From the NCBI GenBank assembly GCA_023422555.1, contig JAFAGQ010000118.1:1-32943 (forward strand): DNA of 32,943 bases, read 5' to 3'. A program made the position numbers and the translations under genes. The notes below the pieces were generated by a model, which was not told where the DNA came from, searched no databases, and saw only the letters and a program-made list of their open reading frames with translations. Source of the DNA: Pseudomonadota bacterium. GTDB lineage: Bacteria > Pseudomonadota > Gammaproteobacteria > Burkholderiales > Burkholderiaceae_B. Numbering within the stretch: the stretch's first letter is position 1; every line of letters begins with the position of its first letter. Below, piece after piece: positions 16,437 through 25,221 of this stretch.

Positions 16437-17243
16437 TTATTTACCAGTGAAATTGGCCTTGCGTTTCGCGTGAAAGGCTTCCACTCCTTCACGAAAGTCT
16501 TCTGAACTGCGCAGTCGGCTATAGCAATGACCTTCGAGTTCAATTGCGGCTGACAGTGAGGCATCTTCACTGTCATTGAGCAATTTTTTCGCCGTGCGCT
16601 GAGCCAGTGGTGAGAATTTCACCAACTCAGCCACCAGCTTGTCAGTCGCTGCTTCAAGCTGATCGTTCTCTACGCACTCCAGCGCCAATCCCCAGTCATA
16701 CGCCTGGGGACCAGGAATGCGGCGTGAGCGCATGACTATGTCTTTGGTCCGGCCAATGCCTACCATCTTTTGCAGACGAGCTGAGCCACCGGAACCAGGA
16801 ATCTGCCCCAGCTTTTGCTCAGGCAAGGCATATTCAGTTGTGGTTGTCGCAATCCGGAAGTCGCAGGCAAGTGAGATTTCAAAACCAACGCCGAAGCAGT
16901 AACCGCGGTTGGCCGCAATAACAGGTTTTGAACAACGCTCTGGCGAGGCAATATTCCATGCCAGTTTAGACACATGCTCAGGCGAAGCTTCCAGAAAGCC
17001 GCGAATGTCCCCGCCACTCGAGAAATGTTCGCCTTCAGCACGCAGTACAATGACACGAACGGCATCATTGGCGTCCAGCGCTTCAAAGACAAGGCGAAGC
17101 TGTTCGCGTTCAGGCATGGAAATAATATTGAACGGCGGACGAGAAAGAACAATATCTGCGCGATGCTTTTCTGCATCGATTTCAACCCGGAATCCGTCCA
17201 GGTTCTGCAGCAGGTCGTGTGCGGGGTGTTTAAGTTGACTCAT
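16437..17243 (-). CDS. hmfE: Enoyl-CoA hydratase/isomerase-family protein, probable 2-oxoglutaroyl-CoA hydrolase (HmfE-like)
   Basis: 268 residues with the crotonase fold. The oxyanion-hole motifs are GEHFSSGGDIRGF (about 71-83) and NRGYCFGVGFEISLACDF (about 112-129). E122 and E142 are 20 residues apart and align with the two catalytic glutamates of classical hydratases (E144/E164 in rat crotonase), so the active site is intact. In the furoate pathway the enzyme in this position handles the ring-opened product, releasing CoA and 2-oxoglutarate. The family alone would also allow hydratase activity. Start: ATG at 17243 with AGGA upstream. It follows the ligase gene by 21 bp, the same D-E order as hmfABCDE. 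Function is assigned by cluster, not by residues unique to a hydrolase. Confidence 0.78.
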   Translation of the reverse strand: MSQLKHPAHDLLQNLDGFRVEIDAEKHRADIVLSRPPFNIISMPEREQLRLVFEALDANDAVRVIVLRAEGEHFSSGGDIRGFLEASPEHVSKLAWNIASPERCSKPVIAANRGYCFGVGFEISLACDFRIATTTTEYALPEQKLGQIPGSGGSARLQKMVGIGRTKDIVMRSRRIPGPQAYDWGLALECVENDQLEAATDKLVAELVKFSPLAQRTAKKLLNDSEDASLSAAIELEGHCYSRLRSSEDFREGVEAFHAKRKANFTGK

Positions 17244-17264
17244 TCAGTATTCCTTTTGTTTAAA

Positions 17265-18818
17265 TCAATTAGCAAGATCAGTAGTAGGTTCACAATTGCT
17301 ATCGGTTTCGTATTCACCGGACACCAGCTTGCGTCTGAGAATTTTTCCGACGGGTGATTTGGGTAGTGCAGCCACGAATACATACTCGCGTGGTCGTTTG
17401 AAATTGGCCAGGTCAGTGGAACGGCAATACTTATCCAGGTCCTCTGCACTGACTTCGGCCTGGCGTTTGACAAAAGCCACGACCCGATGGCCCCAGCGCT
17501 CATCCTTGAGACCAGCCACAGCCACTTCGTCGACAGCCGGATGCAGCGAGATGACAGATTCGATATCGACAGGTGAAATATTTTCGCCACCGCTGATAAT
17601 CATGTCGTCAACGCGTCCGCTCACAAACAGTTCCCCATCAGAATCGAAATAGCCAATATCACCGGTGAAATACCAATCGCCAATCAGAGACTTCTCGTTG
17701 GCATCAGGGCGTTTCCAGTAGCCTTCGAAGGCTTCATCTCCGTCCAGATGGGCGATGATCTGTCCTTCTTCCATGGGTTCGACGCGATCTTCGGGGTTGG
17801 TACTTCCCAGTTGAATCACCCGGAGACGACAATTGATTGCAGCGCGACCGCAGCATCCTGCCTTGGCGCGTGCGTTCTGAGTGATCGCCACGGTATAGAC
17901 CTCGGAACTGCCATAATGGTTGACGAAGAGTTCAGGTGAAAATGCCGTGTCAAGCCGGCGCAGCAGTGCTTCAGACATGGGTGCTCCGGCAAAGCCCAGC
18001 TTGCGTACCCGGCTCACATCAGTTTGTGCAAAGCGCGGATGCGACAGCATGTCGTGATAAAGTGTGGGTACCAGATACAAATTGGTGACGCCTTCCACTT
18101 GAATCAACGACAACGCCTGCTCCACATCAAATCGAGGCATGCAGACAAAACATCCGTCAATCAATGCCATGGAAAGCAAGGAACGCACACCCATGGTGTG
18201 ATAAAGCGGCATGACACCAAGCGTTCGTTCACCAACTGCATAGAGATTCTGTGCCACATGAGCCAAAGCTGCAGCGCGTTCCTGCCTGTGCCTGCGCGGT
18301 ACTCCCTTAGGTTTTCCAGTTGTTCCGGATGTGTATAGCATCAGTGAAAAATCTTCTGCATTCGCACGCGATTTACCTTCTATCGGCGTCGCCGCCAACA
18401 AATCCGCAAAAGAATCACTGCCAGGTAATGCTTCACCCACCGCAACAGCTGTAATCTTTTCTGCCGCGGTAGCGTTCCGGACCGCGTCAATGCAGGAGTC
18501 GTCGTAGATGATCATTCTGGCGTCAGCGTCAGTCAGGCAGTAATCAATTTCCTCGGGCTTGGCGCGCCAGTTCAATGGCGTCACAATGACACCGAGTAAC
18601 TGGCAGGCCCAGTGCACGGTTGCCATTTCCCAGCGGTTCTGCATCACGACGAGCAAGTGATCGCCATGTCGCAAGCCGCGCTGTTCCAGGCCGCCGGCTA
18701 CGGTTCTGATGATATCGAACCATTGCGCGTAGGTCAGGCGTTTACCCTCGGCAACCAGTGCCGGCGCGTTAGGGTTGCGTTCAACACTTTGAATAAAAGT
18801 GCTTCCCAGATCAAGCAT
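17265..18818 (-). CDS. hmfD: Acyl-CoA synthetase (AMP-forming), probable 2-furoyl-CoA synthetase
   Basis: 517 residues with all ANL-superfamily motifs: phosphate loop YTSGTTGKPKG (162-172), GSSE (303-306), YFTGD (383-387), hinge GRVDDMI (401-407), GGENISP (410-416) and the C-terminal catalytic lysine in SPVGK (about K492). It activates a carboxylic acid to its CoA thioester using ATP, through an acyl-AMP. Its position between the 2Fe-2S subunit and a crotonase-family enzyme, beside an aromatic-acid transporter, points to a heteroaromatic or aromatic acid, best 2-furoate. The start overlaps the 2Fe-2S gene stop by 8 bp, with GGAG upstream. Confidence 0.85.
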   Translation of the reverse strand: MLDLGSTFIQSVERNPNAPALVAEGKRLTYAQWFDIIRTVAGGLEQRGLRHGDHLLVVMQNRWEMATVHWACQLLGVIVTPLNWRAKPEEIDYCLTDADARMIIYDDSCIDAVRNATAAEKITAVAVGEALPGSDSFADLLAATPIEGKSRANAEDFSLMLYTSGTTGKPKGVPRRHRQERAAALAHVAQNLYAVGERTLGVMPLYHTMGVRSLLSMALIDGCFVCMPRFDVEQALSLIQVEGVTNLYLVPTLYHDMLSHPRFAQTDVSRVRKLGFAGAPMSEALLRRLDTAFSPELFVNHYGSSEVYTVAITQNARAKAGCCGRAAINCRLRVIQLGSTNPEDRVEPMEEGQIIAHLDGDEAFEGYWKRPDANEKSLIGDWYFTGDIGYFDSDGELFVSGRVDDMIISGGENISPVDIESVISLHPAVDEVAVAGLKDERWGHRVVAFVKRQAEVSAEDLDKYCRSTDLANFKRPREYVFVAALPKSPVGKILRRKLVSGEYETDSNCEPTTDLAN

Positions 18819-19326
18819 TTGCAGTCTCCGCTTTTTCAGTTTTCAATTGAGGGGCTACATCGAGAATCGCCTCGACAATAGGTGTATAGCCAGTACAGCG
18901 GCACAGGTGCCCGGATAACATATCGCGTACCTGTTCCTCCGTTGGGTCCGGGAAACGCTGCAGAAAATCCACACAAGACATCAGAATGCCGGCTGTACAG
19001 AATCCGCACTGCAACGCATGGTGTTTCTTAAATGCCTGCTGCAGGATGCTCAGCGTTCCATCCTTATTCATCAGTCCTTCGACCGTCCGCAACTCACAGC
19101 CATCGACCTGCCGTGCCAAACACAGACACGAGCGTGTCGCCACGCCATTGATGTGAACGGTGCAGGCCCCGCAAACGCCGTGTTCACATCCGACATGCGT
19201 TCCGGTAGCACCGAGCTCATGACGAATGAAATCGGACAGGAGCATGCGGCTTTCAGCCTGACTGCTGCGTGCCACGCCATTGAGCATGACGCGAATGGAA
19301 TGTCTGGTTCGTTCTTCTGACATCAT
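18811..19326 (-). CDS. hmfC: Molybdenum hydroxylase small subunit, 2Fe-2S (2-furoyl-CoA dehydrogenase-like)
   Basis: 171 residues. The plant-type 2Fe-2S cluster is bound by C47, C52, C55 (CEHGVCGAC) and C67. The second, helical 2Fe-2S domain uses C107, C110 (CGFC) and C142, C144 (CRC). All eight ligands are present. It carries electrons between the Mo centre of the large subunit and the FAD subunit. Two adjacent ATG codons (19326, 19323) compete; GGAG lies upstream. It begins immediately after the FAD-subunit stop. Confidence 0.88.
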   Translation of the reverse strand: MMSEERTRHSIRVMLNGVARSSQAESRMLLSDFIRHELGATGTHVGCEHGVCGACTVHINGVATRSCLCLARQVDGCELRTVEGLMNKDGTLSILQQAFKKHHALQCGFCTAGILMSCVDFLQRFPDPTEEQVRDMLSGHLCRCTGYTPIVEAILDVAPQLKTEKAETANA

Positions 19327-20166
19327 TTACTCCTTGTTCTCTGTACAGCGGGAAATCGCTTTCTCAATTGTGCTCTGCCCCAGTTCCCTGACCAGATGAC
19401 GTCGATACGCAGCAGAGGCATGCTGATCGTCCTGGGCATTCAATTGCCAGGACAGATCATTCAGGCGTTTTCCGAAAGAACCCGCATCCTTGCTTTCCCA
19501 CTCCACCACTGTCGGCTTATCAGCCACGCCCCCAATGCCCAGCCTTATTTTCTCCGGACCGGCTTCGACGGCACAGGCTACGATCGCGAAATCGCCACGC
19601 CTCAGGGCGAACTCGTCAAATGCATAGCCGTGCCCTTGTCCTGCCACGGGGAAACGCACCTCCGTGACCATTTCATTGGTCTGCTTGGCAGTGGTCAGCA
19701 TGCCCTGCTGAAACTCCACCGCAGGCAGTTCCCGGGATTTCTTTCGCGAGCGCAGCACGACGCGACCACCCAGCGTAGCAAGACATAAAGGCAGCTCTGC
19801 ACTGGGATCCGCATGAGCGATTGAGCCCACCACAGTCCCGCGATTACGAATCTGATAATGAGAAATAAATGGAATGGCTTCGGCAAGCAGCGGAATGGTC
19901 GCTGCGAGTGCCGGCCAGTATTGCAATTGTGCTTGGGTGGTACTTGCACCGATGCACACCATGTTTTTTTCCTGTTTGATGTAGTTGAGTTCTTTACAAC
20001 TCGAGATATCCAACAGCCAGCCGGGTTGAGCCAACCGCATATTGAGCAGAATCACCAGTGATTGCCCACCAGCCAGAATACGTGCATTCTCGCCATCCTC
20101 GTGCAGCCATTTCAGCGCGTCCTCAACGCTTTCGATGCGTCGGTATTCAAAGGCGTGTGGCTTCAT
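19327..20166 (-). CDS. hmfB: Molybdenum hydroxylase medium subunit, FAD-binding (2-furoyl-CoA dehydrogenase-like)
   Basis: 279 residues of the CoxM/FAD_binding_5 type. FAD-contacting motifs are RILAGGQSLVILLNMRL (29-45) and NRGTVVGSIAHADPSAELP (108-126; the usual TIGG is TVVG here). The C-terminal CO_deh_flav_C domain follows. It lacks the 4Fe-4S insertion that marks 4-hydroxybenzoyl-CoA reductase, so a hydroxylating dehydrogenase is favoured over that reductase. Its ATG overlaps the large-subunit stop (ATGA), so the three subunits are translated together. Confidence 0.88.
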   Translation of the reverse strand: MKPHAFEYRRIESVEDALKWLHEDGENARILAGGQSLVILLNMRLAQPGWLLDISSCKELNYIKQEKNMVCIGASTTQAQLQYWPALAATIPLLAEAIPFISHYQIRNRGTVVGSIAHADPSAELPLCLATLGGRVVLRSRKKSRELPAVEFQQGMLTTAKQTNEMVTEVRFPVAGQGHGYAFDEFALRRGDFAIVACAVEAGPEKIRLGIGGVADKPTVVEWESKDAGSFGKRLNDLSWQLNAQDDQHASAAYRRHLVRELGQSTIEKAISRCTENKE

Positions 20167-23100
20167 TTGCTGATCCTCAGAAAACGCAGGATCCGTTGCA
20201 AGATACCTGCAGAACTACCGACCACAGATTTACCGGATGCCTGCCGGCCCAGTTGTTCAAAAAGCTGACCCAACACCATACGTGCGGCTCCTTCCAGCAT
20301 GCGACCACCCACGGCGGCCACCTTGCCCTGCACCTCCGCTTCATACTGATACTTCATCAGAGTGCCTTTCTCATTGGCCTCCAATACGATATCGCCACCA
20401 CCTTCCGCGCCGCCCAGCGACGAAACGCCGCTTCCCTGTAGATGCAACGAGTTGGGTCTGTTGATATTGGTCAGGGAAATCGTGGCTTCGTATCGGGCCT
20501 TGATCATTCCTATACTGATCGTGACGTCCGCCCGATATTTGTTTTCGCCTATCTGTTCCAGTTCGCGACAGCCTGGAATTACCTTGGCCAGCGCCTGCGG
20601 ATCCATCAAAACATCGAACACTTCCTCCGGTGTTGCCGGAATCTGTGTGCTGCCCGTAGCGGAAAGTGCATGGCCCTTGCCCGTTTTTTTCGCGGGCTTC
20701 TGGATCTGCACATCTTCCGATGGCGGAGGATCTTCAAAACCGATCAGTTCCAGAACCCGATTTGGCGTAAGCGGCAGACGGATATCCGGCGTCCCGCCCA
20801 AAGGACTCAACGCATCCGCCACAGCGTTCGCAACACAGACGGGTGTACTCATATTATTTCCCTCGCCCAGACCTTTCGCGCCCAGTGGTGTGAATGGACT
20901 TGGTGTCTCCAGATGGACAATGACTGGATCAGGAACTTCGTAGCTTGTGGGCACCAGATAATCGGCAAATGTGCCTGACTGGAAGCCGCCATCTTCGCCG
21001 TACCGAAACTCCTCCAGCAAAGCCGCTCCCAATCCCTGGGCGAAGGCGCCCCGAATCTGCCCATCTGCCATGGCCGGATTCAGAATTTTTCCGGCGTCGT
21101 GCGCGGTCACGTATCGATCAATTCTGACCTTACCGGTTTTACGATCGAGCTCCACCGCACATATATCAAATGCAAATCCATACGCTGCGGAGGTATTGAT
21201 TCGATCATCTTCTGTCGGCGCCTCGAGTGACTCCGGCGTCCAGAATTCGGTGACACGCATGCCAGGTGACATCCCTTCCGGCAGTTCGGCAGGTGCCCAA
21301 TGAGCACTACTGGCGAGCCGCGCGAATGGCATGGCCTTGTCTGATTGCCCTGCCCGGAAAACCTTGCCACCTTCAAAGGAAATATCATCTGCCGAACATT
21401 TCAATTGATGAGCGGCGATATCACTTAATTTGGCGCGCAGTTTCGTTGCCGCCAAATGAACAGTACCGGCCACAGCACCAGCAAAGCGGCTCGAATAATT
21501 GCCGGCTGCAACAGACCAGGCATCCTTGTCAGTATCAAAATCAACATTGACATTAATGTCTTTGGGCTGCAGTCCGAATACATCGGCTACCACCTGCGCA
21601 CAAACTGTGACATGTCCCTGTCCCGCGGGCGAAGACGCAATCACAACTGTGACGCTGCCCAGCAGGTCAATACTCACCGTTGCCGCCGCAATGCCGCCAT
21701 TCTTCGGACCCGCTTTGGCGCGCTGCTCAGGGGTTAATGCGATCGTGATATAGCCCATGTTGGAAATAGACGGTTCAACGATGGCGGCATAGCCAATCCC
21801 GTACAGCCGTCCTTCAGCACGCGCCTCATCCCGCCTGCGCAGCAACTCTTGCAGCCCGCCCTGGTCTATGGCTGCCGCCAGGGCTTTTGGATAATCACCG
21901 GAATCAAGCAATGCGCCCGCCGCAGCCCGGTAAGGAAACGCCTCGGGCTGAATAAAATTACGTCGATACACTTCCAGCGGATCAATATTCAGATGCTGAG
22001 CAATCCGTTGAACCATACGCTCCAGTGCAAAATACACTTGAGGTCCACCAAATCCTCGTACCAGTCCCGAAGGCATTTTGTTGGTGACTACGACGCGATT
22101 GCGTACGTGCAGATCATCAATTCGATAGGCGCCGGTCAGGATCCCATGCATACGATAAAAGGTGGCTGGCTCAGGTGCCCGCAGGTAGGCCCCCACGTCA
22201 TCCTTCTGATCCAGATCCAGCGCGCGTATCCGGCCATCGCCATCGAAGGCGGCTTTGACAGTCGCAAGCCGTCCATTGGCTGCTGTCGCCGCGCTCAAAT
22301 GCTCCAGTCGGTCTTCCACCCACTTTACAGGTGCTCCACCGGCTTTACGCGAAGCCAGGCACATGAGCACCACAGATGTAAAGACGGCCTGTTTGACGCC
22401 AAAGCTACCGCCTGAGTCTGGCGCAGAGCGATGCCGCAGTCGATTGCCGGGTACATTCAGCGCCAATGCCATCACGGCATGCATTGAAAAGGGCCCCATG
22501 AAATTGGAGCACACCTCGTAGCCTTCATCGCCAGGTAAATGTTCTGCAATGACAACGCCACATTCAATGGGCGTACAGGAATTTCGAGGATATTCAATAT
22601 CGATTTCCAGATTGTGTTCACATTCCCGGAAACGGGCTTGCGGATCCCCGTAATTGAATTCGCGCTCGTGAAGCACATTGGTGCCTACCGCTTCGTGCAG
22701 AATGGCAGATTCTTCTTTCATTGCACCTTCGATACTACTGACCGCCGGCAATGCTTCAAATTCGACACGGATTCCGTCAAAAGCGTCCTCAGCAAGATAG
22801 CGGTCTTCAGCAATGACAACTGCAATTGGTTCGCCTACATAGCGAACCTTGTCCATCGCCGTGGACCACATCTCCATGGGCATCTTCACGCCATTGATAA
22901 ACGGCCGCGACCATGCCCGAACATCCTCGGGTGTAAGCACCGCCCTCACCCCGGGCATTTGCTCTGCCTGGGAAACGTCTATGGATTTGATGCGCGCATG
23001 CGCATAGCTGGATCGAAAGACCGCGGCGTGCAGTGTGCCCGGCTTGAGACCCAGGTCATCACCATAGCGTCCTCTGCCTGTCAATAACGGTATGCTTTCA

Positions 23101-23168
23101 AAACGCTCAACACGCTTGCCGACAAATTTGCCGGCGCTGCCCGATGCCGCGTCATCCACGCTGCTCAT
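20163..23168 (-). CDS. hmfA: Molybdenum hydroxylase large subunit fused to a C-terminal CoxG/SRPBCC domain (2-furoyl-CoA dehydrogenase-like)
   Basis: 1001 residues. Residues about 18-135 are the aldehyde oxidase/xanthine dehydrogenase a/b hammerhead domain, and about 150-805 bind molybdopterin cytosine dinucleotide (GGSFGVKQ 253-260; SGLVRGFGGPQ 367-377; SPAGQGHVT 513-521). E769 in GLGEGN is the expected catalytic base. The loop lacks the CoxL VAYRCSFR motif, so this is not a CO dehydrogenase. After a Lys/Pro-rich linker (about 811-833), residues about 835-985 form a CoxG-like SRPBCC domain (STQIPATPEEVFDVLMDPQ; VIPGCRELE; GGRMLEGAARMVLGQLF), usually a separate protein. Start: ATG at 23168 with GGAGG. 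Substrate assignment (2-furoyl-CoA, hydroxylated at C5) rests on gene order A-B-C-D-E with the ligase and crotonase genes. Confidence 0.87.
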   Translation of the reverse strand: MSSVDDAASGSAGKFVGKRVERFESIPLLTGRGRYGDDLGLKPGTLHAAVFRSSYAHARIKSIDVSQAEQMPGVRAVLTPEDVRAWSRPFINGVKMPMEMWSTAMDKVRYVGEPIAVVIAEDRYLAEDAFDGIRVEFEALPAVSSIEGAMKEESAILHEAVGTNVLHEREFNYGDPQARFRECEHNLEIDIEYPRNSCTPIECGVVIAEHLPGDEGYEVCSNFMGPFSMHAVMALALNVPGNRLRHRSAPDSGGSFGVKQAVFTSVVLMCLASRKAGGAPVKWVEDRLEHLSAATAANGRLATVKAAFDGDGRIRALDLDQKDDVGAYLRAPEPATFYRMHGILTGAYRIDDLHVRNRVVVTNKMPSGLVRGFGGPQVYFALERMVQRIAQHLNIDPLEVYRRNFIQPEAFPYRAAAGALLDSGDYPKALAAAIDQGGLQELLRRRDEARAEGRLYGIGYAAIVEPSISNMGYITIALTPEQRAKAGPKNGGIAAATVSIDLLGSVTVVIASSPAGQGHVTVCAQVVADVFGLQPKDINVNVDFDTDKDAWSVAAGNYSSRFAGAVAGTVHLAATKLRAKLSDIAAHQLKCSADDISFEGGKVFRAGQSDKAMPFARLASSAHWAPAELPEGMSPGMRVTEFWTPESLEAPTEDDRINTSAAYGFAFDICAVELDRKTGKVRIDRYVTAHDAGKILNPAMADGQIRGAFAQGLGAALLEEFRYGEDGGFQSGTFADYLVPTSYEVPDPVIVHLETPSPFTPLGAKGLGEGNNMSTPVCVANAVADALSPLGGTPDIRLPLTPNRVLELIGFEDPPPSEDVQIQKPAKKTGKGHALSATGSTQIPATPEEVFDVLMDPQALAKVIPGCRELEQIGENKYRADVTISIGMIKARYEATISLTNINRPNSLHLQGSGVSSLGGAEGGGDIVLEANEKGTLMKYQYEAEVQGKVAAVGGRMLEGAARMVLGQLFEQLGRQASGKSVVGSSAGILQRILRFLRISK
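20214..20666 (-). other. CoxG-like SRPBCC domain region within the large subunit gene
   Basis: Codons about 835-985 of the large-subunit gene. In CO dehydrogenase clusters CoxG is a separate membrane-recruiting protein with this fold. Here it follows the Mo domain in frame through a charged linker and ends with a basic amphipathic tail (ILQRILRFLRISK), consistent with membrane attachment of the hydroxylase. The role is inferred. Confidence 0.7.
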
Positions 23169-23333
23169 GCACTGCCTCCGAATCTGCTGTTATTGGAGCC
23201 ATCAGCCGTATACGCTGATTTGGCAAAGCAGCAGAACTGCTGCCACTGGCTCCTGTTCATTTTTCGCCTTGCTATGACAATTGAATTTTTCTTCACATGT
23301 ACAGAAAGAAACGAAAATGAACCTGTGGGAGGC

Positions 23334-23400
23334 AGTATAGAAATGCGCCCGGACATTACCTTTACCCCGCAGTCGGATCAATTACCTTAGAGTCTGATTA
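23334..23400 (-). promoter_or_regulatory. hmfA promoter with tandem AraC-type repeats
   Basis: On the minus strand a good -10, TATACT (23334-23339), has no matching -35. Upstream lie two tandem signals. TAATCAGACT (23400-23391) and TGATCCGACT (23380-23371) match at 8 of 10 positions, 20 bp apart. AAGGTAAT occurs exactly at 23388-23381 and 23362-23355, 26 bp apart. The proximal AAGGTAAT falls where a -35 should be, as at activator-dependent AraC promoters. The gap 23169-23524 also holds an inverted repeat TTTCCG/CGGAAA (23404-23420) nearer xdhC. Confidence 0.5.
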
Positions 23401-23524
23401 TTTTTTCCGATCCCCGGAAATGGCCGATTTTTACTACATAATGATTCTCGCAATTACCCGGCTGCTGCGCTGCAACAGTCGCTTTTTGCATGCAGACATA
23501 TAACAACTGTAATGAGGCATTAAC

Positions 23525-24544
23525 ATGGAGAATCTGGATGTTCTGGTCCTGCGCAGACTGAGCGCATGGCGCGCAGAAGGTAAAAATGCACTTCTGGCAA
23601 CCGTCACCCGTACCTGGGGATCCTCGCCGCGACCGCTGGGCTCGATTATGGCCATGTGCCAGGATGGAGCCGTCGTAGGATCCGTATCCGGCGGATGCAT
23701 CGAGGACGATCTGTTTTATCGCTATACGACTGGTGAGGACAAAGTCGCGTTCACGAACAATGCGCCCCCCTGTCTCATTCAATATGGACTGACAGCAGAA
23801 GAAGCCTTCCGGTTTGGCCTTCCTTGCGGGGGTACGCTTGAAATATTGCTCGAATTCAATCCGGACGCTGAGGCGCTACAGGCGCTGGTAGCAGCACTGG
23901 ATGAAGGTCAGCTTATGCAACGCAAAGTAAGCATCGAATCCGGTATTGTCGAACAACGCCCCATCGATCAGCCCACACCACTCAGTTTCGACAAAACGAC
24001 TTTGAGCACAACTTTTGGGCCTGAATTTCGAATGTTATTGATTGGCGCGGGTCAATTGACAGAATATGTGGCAACTATGGCGCTATTCAGTGGCTTTGCG
24101 GTGACAGTCTGCGATCCGCGTGCCGAATACAGAAAAGACTGGTCCGTGCAGGGAGTCACCCTGCTCTCGGATATGCCAGACGACGTTGTTACCAGCTTCC
24201 AGGCAGACGCCCGAAGCTGCATCATCGCACTGACTCACGATCCCAAACTGGACGATCTGGCACTCATGGAAGCGTTGGAAACCAAGGCATTCTATGTGGG
24301 AGCCATCGGCTCTCGTCGCAATAATCAGGCGAGGCGCCAGCGAATGATGGAACATTTCGGTTTGACCGCCGAACAGCTTGCTCGCCTGCGCGGTCCTATC
24401 GGTATCTATATTGGCAGCAAAACACCCGCCGAGATTGCCATCAGTGTCATGGCAGAAGTGATTGCAGGAAAAAACGGCGTCGCCCTGCCCGCGAGCATGG
24501 ATGTTGCCAATGCCAAGGAATTGAAGGCAAAGCAGGTCGCTTGA
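23525..24544 (+). CDS. xdhC: XdhC/CoxI-family molybdenum cofactor maturation protein
   Basis: 339 residues. The N-terminal XdhC_CoxI domain (about 8-75) has TRTWGSSPRPLGSIMAM and GSVSGGCIEDDL with the conserved C58. The C-terminal Rossmann domain (about 172-320) starts LLIGAGQLTEYVATMA and includes AIGSRRNNQAR. XdhC proteins bind and sulfurylate the molybdenum cofactor and deliver it to xanthine-dehydrogenase-type enzymes. It is divergent from the Mo hydroxylase genes and most likely serves them. Start: ATG at 23525 with TGAGG upstream. Confidence 0.88.
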   Translation: MENLDVLVLRRLSAWRAEGKNALLATVTRTWGSSPRPLGSIMAMCQDGAVVGSVSGGCIEDDLFYRYTTGEDKVAFTNNAPPCLIQYGLTAEEAFRFGLPCGGTLEILLEFNPDAEALQALVAALDEGQLMQRKVSIESGIVEQRPIDQPTPLSFDKTTLSTTFGPEFRMLLIGAGQLTEYVATMALFSGFAVTVCDPRAEYRKDWSVQGVTLLSDMPDDVVTSFQADARSCIIALTHDPKLDDLALMEALETKAFYVGAIGSRRNNQARRQRMMEHFGLTAEQLARLRGPIGIYIGSKTPAEIAISVMAEVIAGKNGVALPASMDVANAKELKAKQVA

Positions 24545-24600
24545 GTGGCCGGTCGAGTGCTGGACGCTTGTTATGTTTGCGTAGAGAGATCAACTACCCA

Positions 24601-24774
24601 CTACGATAGAATCGCCCATAAAAGCGTGATCCAAATAATTAGCCAGCAAAGCGCAAACGCGGCAACAAAATAGAATATAACGATTCTTTTGAGGGTTACC
24701 CCATTGTCTAATAAATAGGTCATCCCCAAGAGAATCAACATAGACACAATAGCGATAATGGTAATGATGAGCAT
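24601..24774 (-). CDS. Small membrane protein of 57 residues, unknown
   Basis: ATG at 24774 to TAG at 24601. The product is almost wholly hydrophobic: a first helix at about 1-20 (MLIITIIAIVSMLILLGMTY), a short polar turn LLDNGVTLKR, and a second helix at about 31-55 containing FYFVAAFALCWLIIW. It lies 39 bp downstream of another small membrane-protein gene on the same strand, in A+T-rich DNA. The ribosome site is weak, so translation may be coupled. No family recognised. Confidence 0.5.
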   Translation of the reverse strand: MLIITIIAIVSMLILLGMTYLLDNGVTLKRIVIFYFVAAFALCWLIIWITLLWAILS

Positions 24775-24813
24775 AGCTATCGTTTAAATGTAAAACTTGC
24801 CATCTTTACTCTG

Positions 24814-25140
24814 TCAAATCGTCCAACGATGGGACGAATATGCGAATATGACCGCAAAAATAACCATTGCGACAGTCAGAACATATGTCACAAACGGAAT
24901 GGCTGCCATCATACGAAGGATCGTCACCCTCCTATGCAAATGACAAATAATTCCTGAAAGCACCATCGACGGAATAATCAGTTTTAGGAATAACGTCGAC
25001 CAAAAAAGAATCACACTCTCGTCAATTATTGCCTGTTTCATTGCTAACTCAAGAATGAGCGCACTGCCACAGCCCCATCCCCAAAATGTCATTGCCAGAC
25101 TGAAATGACCGGACACCAATTTCCTTACTACATTCAACAT
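24814..25140 (-). CDS. Small membrane protein of about 108 residues, unknown
   Basis: The start at ATG 25140 is supported by GAGAAG five bases upstream. A longer frame to 25173 has none. Three hydrophobic segments are visible (FSLAMTFWGWGCGSALILELA; VILFWSTLFLKLIIPSMVLSGIICHL; MMAAIPFVTYVLTVAMVIFAVIFAYS), with a basic loop HRRVTILR between the second and third. No family recognised. Middle gene of a run of three small membrane-protein genes; base use is more A+T-rich than in the neighbouring catabolic genes. Confidence 0.6.
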   Translation of the reverse strand: MLNVVRKLVSGHFSLAMTFWGWGCGSALILELAMKQAIIDESVILFWSTLFLKLIIPSMVLSGIICHLHRRVTILRMMAAIPFVTYVLTVAMVIFAVIFAYSSHRWTI

Positions 25141-25221
25141 ACAAACTTCTCGGATCTTTAAATACGCGTGCATTCTGCAATCGTTATATATACGATGAAT
25201 ATCAAGTCGAAAAAAATACGA

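Noticed and set aside
20442..23087. Several plus-strand open frames of 90-190 codons opposite the large Mo subunit gene
   Set aside because: They are antisense to a well-supported gene, have no recognisable domains and no ribosome sites.
14041..24544. 4-hydroxybenzoyl-CoA reductase, CO dehydrogenase or nicotinate hydroxylase as identity of the Mo enzyme
   Set aside because: The FAD subunit lacks the 4Fe-4S insertion of the reductase, the large subunit lacks the CoxL VAYRCSFR loop, and the linked CoA ligase does not fit free-acid hydroxylases.
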